A stretch of 38,912 bases of DNA from CAZYVA01 sp964650695 (GTDB lineage: Bacteria > Bacillota > Clostridia > Lachnospirales > Lachnospiraceae): the NCBI GenBank assembly GCA_964650695.1, contig CAZYVA010000008.1:1-38912 (forward strand), in the 5' to 3' direction. Of the stretch, positions 15,299 through 24,058 are shown piece by piece (the first letter of the stretch is position 1; each line of letters begins with the position of its first letter). Below the pieces are notes generated by a model. That model made no database searches, was not told the origin of the DNA, and was given only the letters and a program-made list of their open reading frames with translations. Made by a program: the position numbers and the translations under genes.

Positions 15299-17224
15299 TC
15301 AATCCGCCATGGATGGAAACAAAGACAGGTCTGTATGCGGGATAAAGCTCGCCGCGACAAATTCTTCCATATACCCCGGTGTGGTGGACAGTTCAATATA
15401 CGTCATGTTCCTGGCGATCTCGTAAACCTTGCGCTCCGCTTCCCCGGAAAGGAGCATCGCGTAAGCGCCTGTCAGCGAGGAATTCCCTATATAGTGGAAT
15501 TTTTCCAGCGGTATATCCGGGAACATCCCTATGGACACGGCATTTTTCATATTGATCCCGCTTCCTATGCCCCCGGCCACATAAACATCATCGATCATGG
15601 AAACGTCAAAGCCCAGATAGGAGAGCAGTGTCTGGATGCCGGAAAAAATGGCTGCTTTCGCCCGGATGAAGTTGTCGATGTCCACCTCCGTGATCTCGAT
15701 ATCCTTCACGGAGCCGGCATCCTCCCGGAACGCCACAACGTAGCTGCCCATTCCGTATTTATCATGGCGGATCCTTTCTCCCTGCCGGATAAATTTCCCC
15801 TTGGGGCTGATCATCTTGCAGCGGAAAAGCTCGCTGATGAGGTCGATCAGGCCCGAACCGCACAGCCCCACCGGCTTGGCGCCTGCCCCGCCTATCACGG
15901 TAAACTCCGGCGTCATGCTCGCTTCGTCTATCCGGCAGGCTTCAACCGCCCCATCGGTCGCCCTCATCCCACAGCTAATCTCACCGCCCTCGAAGGCCGG
16001 TCCCGCGGAGCAGGCACAGCTTGTAAAGAAATCGGAATTCCCAAACACGATCTCCCCGTTCGTCCCAAGGTCGATAAACAACGAGTATTCCTCCCTGTTC
16101 CAGATCAGGCTTGCAAACGTCCCCGCCGTGATATCGCCGCCTACATAGCTCCCGATATTGGGGGCAATGATGATGTGCGCGTCCCGGTTGATCCTTACGC
16201 CAATGTCATTCGCAAAAAGCGCGTTCGTCTTAAAGAACGCCGGTATATAGGGCTCCGTCCGCAAAGGCTCCGCATTGATCCCCGCAAACAGATGGTTCAT
16301 AGTCGTATTCGCGCCCACGCTCATCCGGTAAATCTGTTCCGGGCGGATGCCGCAGCTTTCGCACATCGTATCGATGAGGGGATTGATGGTTTCACGGATC
16401 ACCGCGTCCTGCAGCGCTTTCTGCCCGCCCGGTTTCCTGGATTCGATAATCCGGTTGATGACATCCGCGCCGTAGCGGATCTGGCCGTTCCCGGCCGTGG
16501 CTTTCGCCAGTATCTCTCCGTTCAGCATATCAATGATAAGGGCGGAAACGGTTGTCGTTCCGATATCCACCACAAGCCCCCCGGCTCTTACCTGCTGTTT
16601 TTTCCCGAAAATGTCGTAGACAAATACATCCCGCTTTGTCTTTCTTACCAAGCACTGCACGTCAAAATCATACGCCCGGAGCTTATCCGGCAGCTCCTTC
16701 AGCACAGTATAAGGAACCCGGACATACGAAATCCCGGATGCCGCCGCCACCGCCCGTTCCAGGCGTTCCACGTCCGGCATCGTATCTTCCAGGGTCGGGA
16801 CGTCCATGGAAACCGGAAGAAGCTCCAGGCTGTTTTTCAACGCAATACCCGCTTTTTCCATATTCGTTTTCATCGAACGGAAGATTTTGACCTCTCCCTC
16901 GGAGCTTAAATCAGCCGCTTTCATCCGGCTCTTGTAAGCGGAAGCAATGTCCGGCACCAGTACCCGGACGTCCGACACCGGACGGCTTACGCAGGCCAGC
17001 CGCCATCCCTCGGCGTATTCACTTTCCGACAGATGCCGCGTCCTCTGCGAGTCCAAATCGCCCTCCAGGAGCTTTACCCTGCATTTCCCACATGCCGCGT
17101 TCCCTGAACAGGGCGCGTCTATCGCGACGTTGACTTTCCGCGCGGCCTCCAGGACGCTCTCGCCCGGATGCACGTAAGCGTCCGTGCAGCCGCCGTCTTC
17201 AAATTGAAACTGTATCTGAAACAT
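15299..17224 (-). CDS. acsV: Corrinoid activation protein AcsV (RACo-type, ferredoxin plus ASKHA ATPase)
   Basis: AcsV/RACo uses ATP to return the inactive Co(II) corrinoid iron-sulfur protein to Co(I). From MFQIQFQFEDGG (ribosome site AGGGAGG) it has 641 residues. The N-terminal [2Fe-2S] ferredoxin domain shows Cys39, 45, 48 and 78. A linker follows, then a large actin-like ATPase region with VVDIGTTTVSALIIDM, SLFIDLGTNGEIVFGN and the C-terminal VAGGIGSG. Length and order fit the RACo family. It sits 43 bases behind acsE. Assignment to the CoFeSP rather than to an O-demethylase corrinoid protein follows from the neighbours. Confidence 0.94.
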   Translation of the reverse strand: MFQIQFQFEDGGCTDAYVHPGESVLEAARKVNVAIDAPCSGNAACGKCRVKLLEGDLDSQRTRHLSESEYAEGWRLACVSRPVSDVRVLVPDIASAYKSRMKAADLSSEGEVKIFRSMKTNMEKAGIALKNSLELLPVSMDVPTLEDTMPDVERLERAVAAASGISYVRVPYTVLKELPDKLRAYDFDVQCLVRKTKRDVFVYDIFGKKQQVRAGGLVVDIGTTTVSALIIDMLNGEILAKATAGNGQIRYGADVINRIIESRKPGGQKALQDAVIRETINPLIDTMCESCGIRPEQIYRMSVGANTTMNHLFAGINAEPLRTEPYIPAFFKTNALFANDIGVRINRDAHIIIAPNIGSYVGGDITAGTFASLIWNREEYSLFIDLGTNGEIVFGNSDFFTSCACSAGPAFEGGEISCGMRATDGAVEACRIDEASMTPEFTVIGGAGAKPVGLCGSGLIDLISELFRCKMISPKGKFIRQGERIRHDKYGMGSYVVAFREDAGSVKDIEITEVDIDNFIRAKAAIFSGIQTLLSYLGFDVSMIDDVYVAGGIGSGINMKNAVSIGMFPDIPLEKFHYIGNSSLTGAYAMLLSGEAERKVYEIARNMTYIELSTTPGYMEEFVAASFIPHTDLSLFPSMAD

Positions 17225-17267
17225 CGGATCCTCCCTAATAAAACCGCTTTTTCCAGCCAATTACATT

Positions 17268-18053
17268 TTAAAGCTCAAGGTATGAATCCGCATAAAGCGT
17301 CGCATTCCTGATAACGTCGCAGGACTTGATCGTTTCCATCAGGCGCAGGTCGTTGGGGTTCACGATTGCGGAAGTCATGCCCTTCATCATCGCCATGGCA
17401 ACCATCGCGGAATCCATGATCGGGCGGATGGTTTTCGGCATCCCGTTGGAATTGTTGGAAAGGCCGCCGGTAGATTTCAGCCCCATGTCCGTGAGGTCGC
17501 CGATAAAATTCAGGACGTCCATCTGCTTATCCTGCATACCTTTGATGACAACAAAGAGCGGGTCAAACCACATGTCCTCTTCCGTAAGGCCAAGCGAAAG
17601 GCCCCTTTCCATCAGCGTTGTGCAGTAACCCATGCGTTCGTCATTGTCAGCCGCGATCCCTTCGCCGTTGCACAGGCAGATAACAATCGCGTCATTCGCC
17701 GCCGCCAGGTCGATATTGTCAATACGGCCCGCCGCATCCGCGGAATTGATGACTGGCTTGCCCTTGCTGCGGTTGTATACGGAAATACCTGCCTCGATCG
17801 CCGCTTTGTTGGAGGTGTCCAGGGCCAGCGGTACATTGTCAAAATTCTCCTGCAGAAGCTTTACCGCCCATTTCATAAGGTCTTCGCCGTAACCCTCCGC
17901 AGGACCGATATTGACGTCCAGATATGTCGCCCCGGCATCCAATTGGGCTTTTGCCCTTTTTAAGATCGGTTCCGGATCCCTTTCCAGAAACGCTTTATTA
18001 ACCGTGGGCGCTGTAGTAGAAAGCCTTTCCCCTATCACAATAAATTTATCCAT
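17268..18053 (-). CDS. acsE: Methyltetrahydrofolate:corrinoid iron-sulfur protein methyltransferase
   Basis: AcsE transfers the methyl group of 5-methyl-THF to Co(I) of AcsCD. The 261-residue TIM barrel equals the family length. Seen are the pterin-binding motifs YLDVNIGP, LALDTSN (the Asp that contacts pterin) and GLSNNSNG (the conserved Asn near N5). The ATG follows AGAGGAGGAAAAAA. It lies between acsC (70 bases) and acsV (43 bases). Confidence 0.96.
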   Translation of the reverse strand: MDKFIVIGERLSTTAPTVNKAFLERDPEPILKRAKAQLDAGATYLDVNIGPAEGYGEDLMKWAVKLLQENFDNVPLALDTSNKAAIEAGISVYNRSKGKPVINSADAAGRIDNIDLAAANDAIVICLCNGEGIAADNDERMGYCTTLMERGLSLGLTEEDMWFDPLFVVIKGMQDKQMDVLNFIGDLTDMGLKSTGGLSNNSNGMPKTIRPIMDSAMVAMAMMKGMTSAIVNPNDLRLMETIKSCDVIRNATLYADSYLEL

Positions 18054-18101
18054 TTTTTTCCTCCTCTATATTCTGTTTTGTTGCTATTTGCGGCGCAGAA
18101 A

Positions 18102-18113
18102 GCCGCCCATAGT
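18102..18113. repeat. Short relative of the 16-bp repeat
   Basis: GCCGCCCATAGT in the acsC-acsE gap, identical over 12 bases to 35653-35664, where it is joined to the 16-bp repeat word. Also shares GCCGCCCAT with 5688-5696. May be chance. Confidence 0.25.
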
Positions 18114-18123
18114 AACCCCGTCT

Positions 18124-19512
18124 TTACCCTGCGGCCTGCAGGTCCCTCATAAATTTCACAAGCTGTACCGCTTCCGTCGGCCCGACAATGATCTTCCACC
18201 CCGGAAGCTTTGCCTCCAAATCGCCCTTTAAGACCGCCACTTTTCCGGGCAGGACAAGCGTGCGGTTCTTAATTTTTTTCTCCACATCATATTCCTGGAT
18301 GAACTTCGCAATCGTCCCCGCCGAAAACTTCCCGGCTGCCCAGGATGTCAGGACGGAAAGCCCGCCCGCGTCGGAAATGAGAAGCGTGCATGGCACGCCC
18401 GAACGCTCCAGTTCCCCGGAGACCAGGAAGTAAGTAAGCGCGAAATCTACTGTCGTCAGGCAGATCGCATTCTCATCGCCGCCATTGATGGGGTAAATGC
18501 CCGGATCGATCCTTGGCGCTTTCTGTGGATCCGTGAAAAGGTTCTGGCGCAGGCCATAGAGCGGAAGCGCCTGCGCATAGGACATTTCATCCAGAATGAC
18601 GACCGAGCCATACTTCATGGTAAACAACGCCGCAAGGGCCGTTGCCTTGTGGGCGTCCCCGCCGGCAAGCTTCCCGGCATTCACGATCGTGGGATACCCG
18701 GCTGTCCTGTCCGGGTTCTTATCCAGGCACGCCCTGCGCAGAAGCACAGCATTCGCAAAGGCTTCTTTTACTGAAGATGTGCCTACGTCTATTATCAGGT
18801 TTTTATTCCCAAGCTTCTCCACAGCCGCCACCGTATCATAGATCTCATCCACATCAGCGCCTGTAACGCCGAGGATAGCGCCCGCCCCGGACGCCAGTTT
18901 GTTCATAGCTTCATAATTGGAAGCATCCGCCCCGCAGAGTACCGGCTTCGTGTCCTTGACCGCTTCAAGAGCGGCTGCGGCGGCAGCCTCATCCTTCACA
19001 TTCAGGATCAGCGCCCGCTTTGTATCCGCCGCCTTTTTCGCAAGCGCGGCATAGCTTTCCGGTGAAGCCCCATCCGTATGGTCCACAGCGACAAATTCCA
19101 CATACATCCGGTCGCCGATACGCTCATAATCGATCTTCGCCATATCGGAAAGGATCTGTTCCACCTTCGCCTCATCCATTGCCGTTGACACAGAAACCGC
19201 ATACCTTGTCTTATTCACAAAGGTCTTTTCATGGCGGTACAGCACCGTCTCGCCCCCAAGCTTGAACGCGCCGCCGGCAGTATCATTTTTGTTGTCGGCA
19301 AATGGTTTTTTCCCGATCTCTATCGTCTTCATGGGCGGAGCGGAAGCCTCGGAAAGCTGGGCGACGGCTTCATCGCTCATATACGGGCATTTATCAACCT
19401 TGATCGCGCCCTGCGCGACCTTCATGGAAAAAGCCATGCAGGTCGGAAGCCCGCATTCTTTGCAGTTTTTCTTAGGTGTCAATTTAAATATCTGAATACC
19501 AGTCAATGCCAT
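18124..19512 (-). CDS. acsC: Corrinoid iron-sulfur protein, large subunit
   Basis: AcsC is the gamma subunit of CoFeSP; its N-terminal [4Fe-4S] domain and its TIM barrel with the cobalamin-binding C-terminus shuttle the methyl group from AcsE to AcsB. Starting at MALTGIQIFKLTPKKN (GGTAAGGAA before the ATG) it has 462 residues, near the family length. Cys17, 20, 25 and 42 ligate the cluster. The C-terminal region (DAGGLSVLTSWAAGKF, GPTEAVQLVKFM) fits the corrinoid domain. It follows acsD by 16 bases. A longer in-frame start at 19560 lies inside acsD and is unlikely. Confidence 0.96.
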   Translation of the reverse strand: MALTGIQIFKLTPKKNCKECGLPTCMAFSMKVAQGAIKVDKCPYMSDEAVAQLSEASAPPMKTIEIGKKPFADNKNDTAGGAFKLGGETVLYRHEKTFVNKTRYAVSVSTAMDEAKVEQILSDMAKIDYERIGDRMYVEFVAVDHTDGASPESYAALAKKAADTKRALILNVKDEAAAAAALEAVKDTKPVLCGADASNYEAMNKLASGAGAILGVTGADVDEIYDTVAAVEKLGNKNLIIDVGTSSVKEAFANAVLLRRACLDKNPDRTAGYPTIVNAGKLAGGDAHKATALAALFTMKYGSVVILDEMSYAQALPLYGLRQNLFTDPQKAPRIDPGIYPINGGDENAICLTTVDFALTYFLVSGELERSGVPCTLLISDAGGLSVLTSWAAGKFSAGTIAKFIQEYDVEKKIKNRTLVLPGKVAVLKGDLEAKLPGWKIIVGPTEAVQLVKFMRDLQAAG

Positions 19513-19528
19513 TTCCTTACCCTCCCCT

Positions 19529-20470
19529 CTATACCAATTCCTGTATGAATGAAGACACAACAGAAATGGATTCCGGATGCTTGAGGATCACCGCATCGGA
19601 ACCGCTTACCAGGCAGGCAACGGCCGTTGTGATCTCCATATCGACAGCACGGGGCTCTACCTCTCCCCATTCCGGCACGTCCTCGATGGGCGCTGACGAC
19701 TCCTTTACGCTCCAGGTCTCATCAGCCACCGGGGTAATGATCGGCATCAGCAGGGACTCATCATTCTGGCCCAGGGCCGCGCCGCGTACCCGGTCAAGAG
19801 TGGAAATGCAATAATCAAATCCATAGCCTGCGGCTGCCGAGCCGACGTTCATGACAACTTTGCCAGTATCTACGCCCAACTGCTTGATCAATACGTTTAG
19901 CTGCTTAGCCAGGTTAATGTCCACTGCGGATTCCGCCCCAACCACGTTGCGGTAAGCCTGCACCGCCGACATCGCGATCGTTTTGTAGTTTTCTTCCTTT
20001 GCGGACATCAGGAGTGCGCTTTTCCCTTCCAGCACTTCTGCGGCTTTTGACAGAAGCTCGGAATCCTTCTCCACATTCTTGCAGCCCTCTACGACAAGCG
20101 GGAAATCGATCTCATCCGCAACACTCTTTACAAATGCGGCCAGTTCCTCTACGGATTTGTTCGCGCCGCTCGGATCGCCGCCCGAAAGCCTAAGGACAAG
20201 GAAGTCCACGCCGTCAAAAGTGACCGCTTTCTTTGCCATATCCAACGCCGTCTCGCAGCCTTCATAATATTTCCTGATACATTCCGGCTCATCTGCAAGC
20301 CCCATGTCCGAAATCTCCACCCCTACTTTTGCCGTGTTCGTCGTTGGGGCGTCGAATGTATAAAATGGATAGGTGCTTGCGCCGCCCAGGACCGTTCTTT
20401 TCTCCCCGGCTCCAAGTTCAACACTGCGTACCGCAGTGTTGAACTTTTGTAGTTTCTTATTTAAAGGCAT
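19529..20470 (-). CDS. acsD: Corrinoid iron-sulfur protein, small subunit
   Basis: AcsD is the delta subunit of CoFeSP, a TIM barrel that caps the corrinoid in AcsC. 313 residues, normal length, beginning MPLNKKLQKFNTAVRSVELG with the family segments GGASTYPFYTFD, VLRLSGGDPSG and CISTLDRVRGAALGQ. AGGAGGTTACAGGAA precedes the ATG. It lies between acsB (19 bases) and acsC (16 bases), the tight spacing expected of stoichiometric subunits. Confidence 0.95.
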   Translation of the reverse strand: MPLNKKLQKFNTAVRSVELGAGEKRTVLGGASTYPFYTFDAPTTNTAKVGVEISDMGLADEPECIRKYYEGCETALDMAKKAVTFDGVDFLVLRLSGGDPSGANKSVEELAAFVKSVADEIDFPLVVEGCKNVEKDSELLSKAAEVLEGKSALLMSAKEENYKTIAMSAVQAYRNVVGAESAVDINLAKQLNVLIKQLGVDTGKVVMNVGSAAAGYGFDYCISTLDRVRGAALGQNDESLLMPIITPVADETWSVKESSAPIEDVPEWGEVEPRAVDMEITTAVACLVSGSDAVILKHPESISVVSSFIQELV

Positions 20471-20489
20471 TTCCTGTAACCTCCTGTTC

Positions 20490-22616
20490 TTACATCATCG
20501 GATCCATCGCAAGCGCCGGATGGCCTTTTTCTGTCAGGAAATCCATCAGGCTTTCCGGATCCTGCGATACCGTCTCATCCGCCACCATATCTGTAAAGTT
20601 CTCGATTCCGTACAGGTCTTTTGCGGTCTGGTTCAGCCTTGTGGAAACCTGGTCTTTCAGATCCTTCGGCATCCAGACGATCCGCTCAATCCCGCCTTCT
20701 GCTTTCATGAATTTCTTGGATGCGATGAAGTGTTTCCCATGCCCCATAAATCCTGGCGTCTGCACACCGCCGCCGGTCATGGACGCAAGCTCCGGGAATG
20801 TCATGCCCAAAGGCGTCAGCCCCGCATACTCACGGTTTACGATGATCACACCGTTGGACATCGGCTCAATCCCACAGATACATTCAAAACATCCGCAGGA
20901 CGTCATGGGCTTTTCCATGATGGAATAGAGTGATACGTCTTCCAGCGCGCCATTGGAATATTTCTTTACTGCCTCGTTGACGTCTTCGTATTCTCCGATC
21001 CGCTCGTCAATGGGGCGTTCCTTCGTGATAACCTGGCATGGCCCGGTCGGCTCCAGCTCGTTCGTAGCCTTTGCATCCAGCCAGGAGACAGCCCCGCAAA
21101 GCCCTAAGCGCTCCGGGGTCACGACGCACACATGGCTCGGCGAGAACGCCTGGCACATGATACAGCTATAATATACATCCACCGATTCATCCGTCAGGGA
21201 CTCCAGCCTTTCATCCCTCTTATTGAAGATCGGGACCGCCACCTCATAACGCAGCTTTTTCACTGTCTCAGGAACTGTGATGATCTTCACCTGGCACTTG
21301 TCCACGACCGCCTCGTAGTCCGCCTTTACTTTCGCGTAAAGCACTTCCCCGATATGTTTCAGCCGGAAACCGGCTTCATAGGCCGCCTCGCTGATACGGA
21401 TACGGATCATATCCCTCTGTCCGGTATGCATCACGCCTTCGATACAGTTGATATAGCTGTGGAATTTTCTCTCAAAAACAGCCTCAAAGTCGGGCTGCAT
21501 ATGCTTCCCGCCCACTTCTACGATATAAGCGATGCTGTGTTTGCTGCCTTTCTCAAACTCATCCAGATCCGGCCCAACGATCTCGATCTTATGGTCTTCG
21601 ATCTCTGAAACATCCGCGCTTTTCACCAGCTCAAAACAATCAACCCTTGATCCGTCAAATTCCACCTGCATCTGTTTCTTTCTTACGATCTCCCCTTCGA
21701 AAGCAGAAGCAAACGCGATCGGGATATCGATCTTCGTGATTTTGATCTTGATATTGCGGGCTTCCAGGGAAACCGCGTTCATCTTGGAAATATCTTCCTC
21801 AAGGATCAATGCATCCGGAACCTGGTCGCAGCCCGGATCGTTCGTGATGACCGGGAAGCCAAGGGCGATCGCGCCCGCGCCGCAGGTAACCACAACATCA
21901 TCCAGAGGCCCGAACGCATTGACGAAAGCCGGGACTCTTTCTTTTGTGTAAGCCATAAGCCCAGCCGCGTCCCCCGGCTTCACATTGCCGAAAATCAACG
22001 CCGCGCGGATGGCTACGGATACGACATGGATGACGGATGTGACGTCTTTCCCAAGAGGGATCACGCGGACGCCCGCTCCCATCGTCACGCCTTTCTCCAC
22101 GCACTGGTCGATGCATTCCCCGACCAGGGTAACCAAAAGCCCCTGCGCCTGGTAGCTTTTAACAAGATCCGCCGCGTCAGCCGCTGTCGGGGCCTTCCCC
22201 AGAACGACCGCGACACCTGGAATATCTCCCGTAACAAGCGGAACGCCCAACTGACGGATCACCGCGTCCGGCAAGTGTCCTGAACAGGGTTCACTGTACG
22301 GTTCCGCTCCGTCCATGTATTTGAGGACCTCGATAAATTCCGCGCAAAGGGCCGTAGCCACACCGCTCATCAGCAGGTCGTTCAGCTCTTCTTTCCGGGT
22401 CATCAGCGTCTTGACGACCCCCAGCGCTTCTTTCAGCCCGCCAAGATTTTTTACCTTCACGCCCGTCACCGCGTAATAGCAGGGCAGGCTGTAGCCCGTA
22501 CCCGGAAAAGAAATCTCTTTATCCGCCCCCTGCTTCGCGATCGCATCGTCTACCGCCTGCACTGTCAGGCCGTAAACCGCATCGTTCCCTCCAAATACTC
22601 TTGTAAATAATGACAT
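20490..22616 (-). CDS. acsB: Acetyl-CoA synthase, beta subunit of CODH/ACS
   Basis: AcsB joins the methyl group from AcsCD with CO and CoA at the nickel-iron A-cluster. From MSLFTRVFGGND (AGGAGG before the ATG) it has 708 residues. The cluster cysteines are complete: Cys485, 488, 497 and 507, plus the Cys574-Gly-Cys576 that holds the distal nickel; spacings 3, 9, 10, 67 and 2 equal those of the Moorella enzyme (506, 509, 518, 528, 595, 597). The N-terminal domain that docks to CODH in bacteria is present, although the CODH gene itself is not nearby. A 7-bp inverted repeat (22644-22650 / 22687-22693) lies in its 95-base leader. Confidence 0.97.
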   Translation of the reverse strand: MSLFTRVFGGNDAVYGLTVQAVDDAIAKQGADKEISFPGTGYSLPCYYAVTGVKVKNLGGLKEALGVVKTLMTRKEELNDLLMSGVATALCAEFIEVLKYMDGAEPYSEPCSGHLPDAVIRQLGVPLVTGDIPGVAVVLGKAPTAADAADLVKSYQAQGLLVTLVGECIDQCVEKGVTMGAGVRVIPLGKDVTSVIHVVSVAIRAALIFGNVKPGDAAGLMAYTKERVPAFVNAFGPLDDVVVTCGAGAIALGFPVITNDPGCDQVPDALILEEDISKMNAVSLEARNIKIKITKIDIPIAFASAFEGEIVRKKQMQVEFDGSRVDCFELVKSADVSEIEDHKIEIVGPDLDEFEKGSKHSIAYIVEVGGKHMQPDFEAVFERKFHSYINCIEGVMHTGQRDMIRIRISEAAYEAGFRLKHIGEVLYAKVKADYEAVVDKCQVKIITVPETVKKLRYEVAVPIFNKRDERLESLTDESVDVYYSCIMCQAFSPSHVCVVTPERLGLCGAVSWLDAKATNELEPTGPCQVITKERPIDERIGEYEDVNEAVKKYSNGALEDVSLYSIMEKPMTSCGCFECICGIEPMSNGVIIVNREYAGLTPLGMTFPELASMTGGGVQTPGFMGHGKHFIASKKFMKAEGGIERIVWMPKDLKDQVSTRLNQTAKDLYGIENFTDMVADETVSQDPESLMDFLTEKGHPALAMDPMM

Positions 22617-22711
22617 CCTTCTACCTCCTTTTCCTTTGCTGAAGCTCTGCTGGAATACAGCATCGGTCTTCTTCCTGCCCAAACCCGCAGAGCCCCGCCG
22701 TCTTGATTGGA

Positions 22712-23488
22712 TTACAAATCCAGCATCTTTTCCGCCGCTTCTATAAACGCTGACCGGACCGGGGAGTCCCCGCTGAGGGAGGGCGCCGTTGCCTTCCCCT
22801 CGCAGTCCAGCTCATATACTTCCTCGCTGTGCGGCACGATGCCGATCAGGTCAAGCCCCTGTTTTTGGATCTCTTCCGCCACGCCCGCCGCCAGCTTCCC
22901 ATCAGGCGCCCTGTTGACGATCAGCCCGATGGCTTTCGGCTTAAGGCCGCATTCGTCTACGAGCCCGGCAATCCTGCCAACGGCCTGGATCCCACGCCTG
23001 GAGCAGTCGCTCACCAGTATCATGGCGTCCACATGGGGCAGGATCCCCCGGCTGATATGCTCCATGCCGGCTTCATTGTCCACGACAATATACTCATAAT
23101 TCCCTGAAAGCTTCGCTATCTGCGCCGAGAGAAGACCGTTCACGAAACAATAACACCCAGAGCCTTGCGTCCTGCCCATGACCACCATATCATAGTCGTC
23201 CTCCTCGACCAGCGCCGATTCCAGGCGGAACGAAAGATAATCCTGCTTGGACATCCCCTTTGGGATCGGGCTTGGCTCCATCATCTCCGCCCGTGCGACC
23301 GATTCCCTTATATCGCCAATGGTCTCCTCTACCTCAACGCCTAAAACCTCGTTCAGGTTCGAGTTTGCATCTGCATCCACCGCAAGGATGGGGCCCTTCC
23401 TCGTCCCGCATAAATGCTGTATCAGCAAGCCGCAGAGCGTTGTCTTGCCCACCCCGCCTTTTCCTGCAATTGCGATTGTATAAGCCAC
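22712..23488 (-). CDS. cooC: CooC/AcsF-type nickel insertion ATPase
   Basis: CooC-family MinD-like ATPases assist nickel insertion into CODH or ACS. The 258-residue protein starts at a GTG fixed by AGGAGG seven bases upstream and opens with the deviant Walker A IAGKGGVGKTTL, followed by ILAVDADANSNL, the Cys pair region GSGCYCFVN (two Cys near residue 112) that forms the dimer metal site in CooC, and VVDNEAGMEHISRG. It directly precedes acsB, so AcsB maturation is the likely main job (AcsF role), with CODH also possible. Confidence 0.93.
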   Translation of the reverse strand: MAYTIAIAGKGGVGKTTLCGLLIQHLCGTRKGPILAVDADANSNLNEVLGVEVEETIGDIRESVARAEMMEPSPIPKGMSKQDYLSFRLESALVEEDDYDMVVMGRTQGSGCYCFVNGLLSAQIAKLSGNYEYIVVDNEAGMEHISRGILPHVDAMILVSDCSRRGIQAVGRIAGLVDECGLKPKAIGLIVNRAPDGKLAAGVAEEIQKQGLDLIGIVPHSEEVYELDCEGKATAPSLSGDSPVRSAFIEAAEKMLDL

Positions 23489-23515
23489 TTAATAACCTCC
23501 TCCGGCAGCCGCGTT

Positions 23516-23713
23516 TTACACGGCCATTTCGAGTTTCACGGTGTTTTCTTCGAGATCCGCTTCCGTAATCGTTCCGCGTACCGTCGTATTCGCTCCCAAT
23601 ATGTCACAGAAGGAAACGGTGTCACCGTCCACCCGTATCTTGCTTACATTTTTCAACAAAAGCGTTTCCTGTTCATCATCTTTCTTTTTCCCATAAACGG
23701 ACACAAGGCACAT
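23516..23713 (-). CDS. cooT: CooT-family nickel-binding protein
   Basis: A 65-residue protein beginning MCLVSVYGKKKDD; the Met-Cys start is the mark of CooT proteins, where Cys2 binds Ni(II) in a dimer. The rest (LLLKNVSKIRVDGDTVSFCDILG, RGTITEADLEENTVKLE) is the small beta-barrel expected of the family. The ATG follows GGGAGGTGGGAAG; an upstream frame extension has no ribosome site. It sits between a His-rich small protein and cooC, fitting a nickel delivery role. The symbol is by family, not by demonstrated function. Confidence 0.87.
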   Translation of the reverse strand: MCLVSVYGKKKDDEQETLLLKNVSKIRVDGDTVSFCDILGANTTVRGTITEADLEENTVKLEMAV

Positions 23714-23776
23714 CTTCCCACCTCCCTTCGCAAAACCTCTTGTTATCCACAACAGAGGCCCCACCGGAACGGCCTC

Positions 23777-23998
23777 TTACATCAACGACAACGCCTCGTC
23801 AAGCTTTACGCTGGCTTCGTCAAGCTTCGCCGCCGCCCCGTCTATCTTCCCGGCCGCTTCTGATTTCCCCATACCCTTAAGCTTTGAGGCCATCTCCAGA
23901 AGCTCTTTGGCATGGTGCTTGTTGTGGTCCATCATGTAAGAAACCAGCGCACGGGTCTCCTTTTCAACCTCGTCCCTGTTTTCCGCTTCCTGCCCCAT
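23777..23998 (-). CDS. Small helical His-rich protein, function unknown
   Basis: A 73-residue, wholly helical protein (MGQEAENRDEVEKETRALVS...). Residues 22-33 read YMMDHNKHHAKE, giving a cluster of His suited to metal binding, and the C-terminal half has heptad-like Ala/Leu repeats (AAAKLDEASVKLDEALSLM). There is no cysteine and no signal peptide. I recognise no named domain with confidence. The ribosome site is GGGGCGG. Its place 63 bases before cooT suggests a nickel-handling accessory protein, which is inference only. Confidence 0.75.
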   Translation of the reverse strand: MGQEAENRDEVEKETRALVSYMMDHNKHHAKELLEMASKLKGMGKSEAAGKIDGAAAKLDEASVKLDEALSLM

Positions 23999-24058
23999 AT
24001 CACATCCGCCCCTTTCTTCATGCTGTCTTTTATGTTCCCAATATAGTCTTGCTGCTAT

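Noticed and set aside
15335..16909. A 524-residue plus-strand frame
   Set aside because: It is the antisense shadow of acsV, with a His/Arg/Pro-rich composition and no domain.
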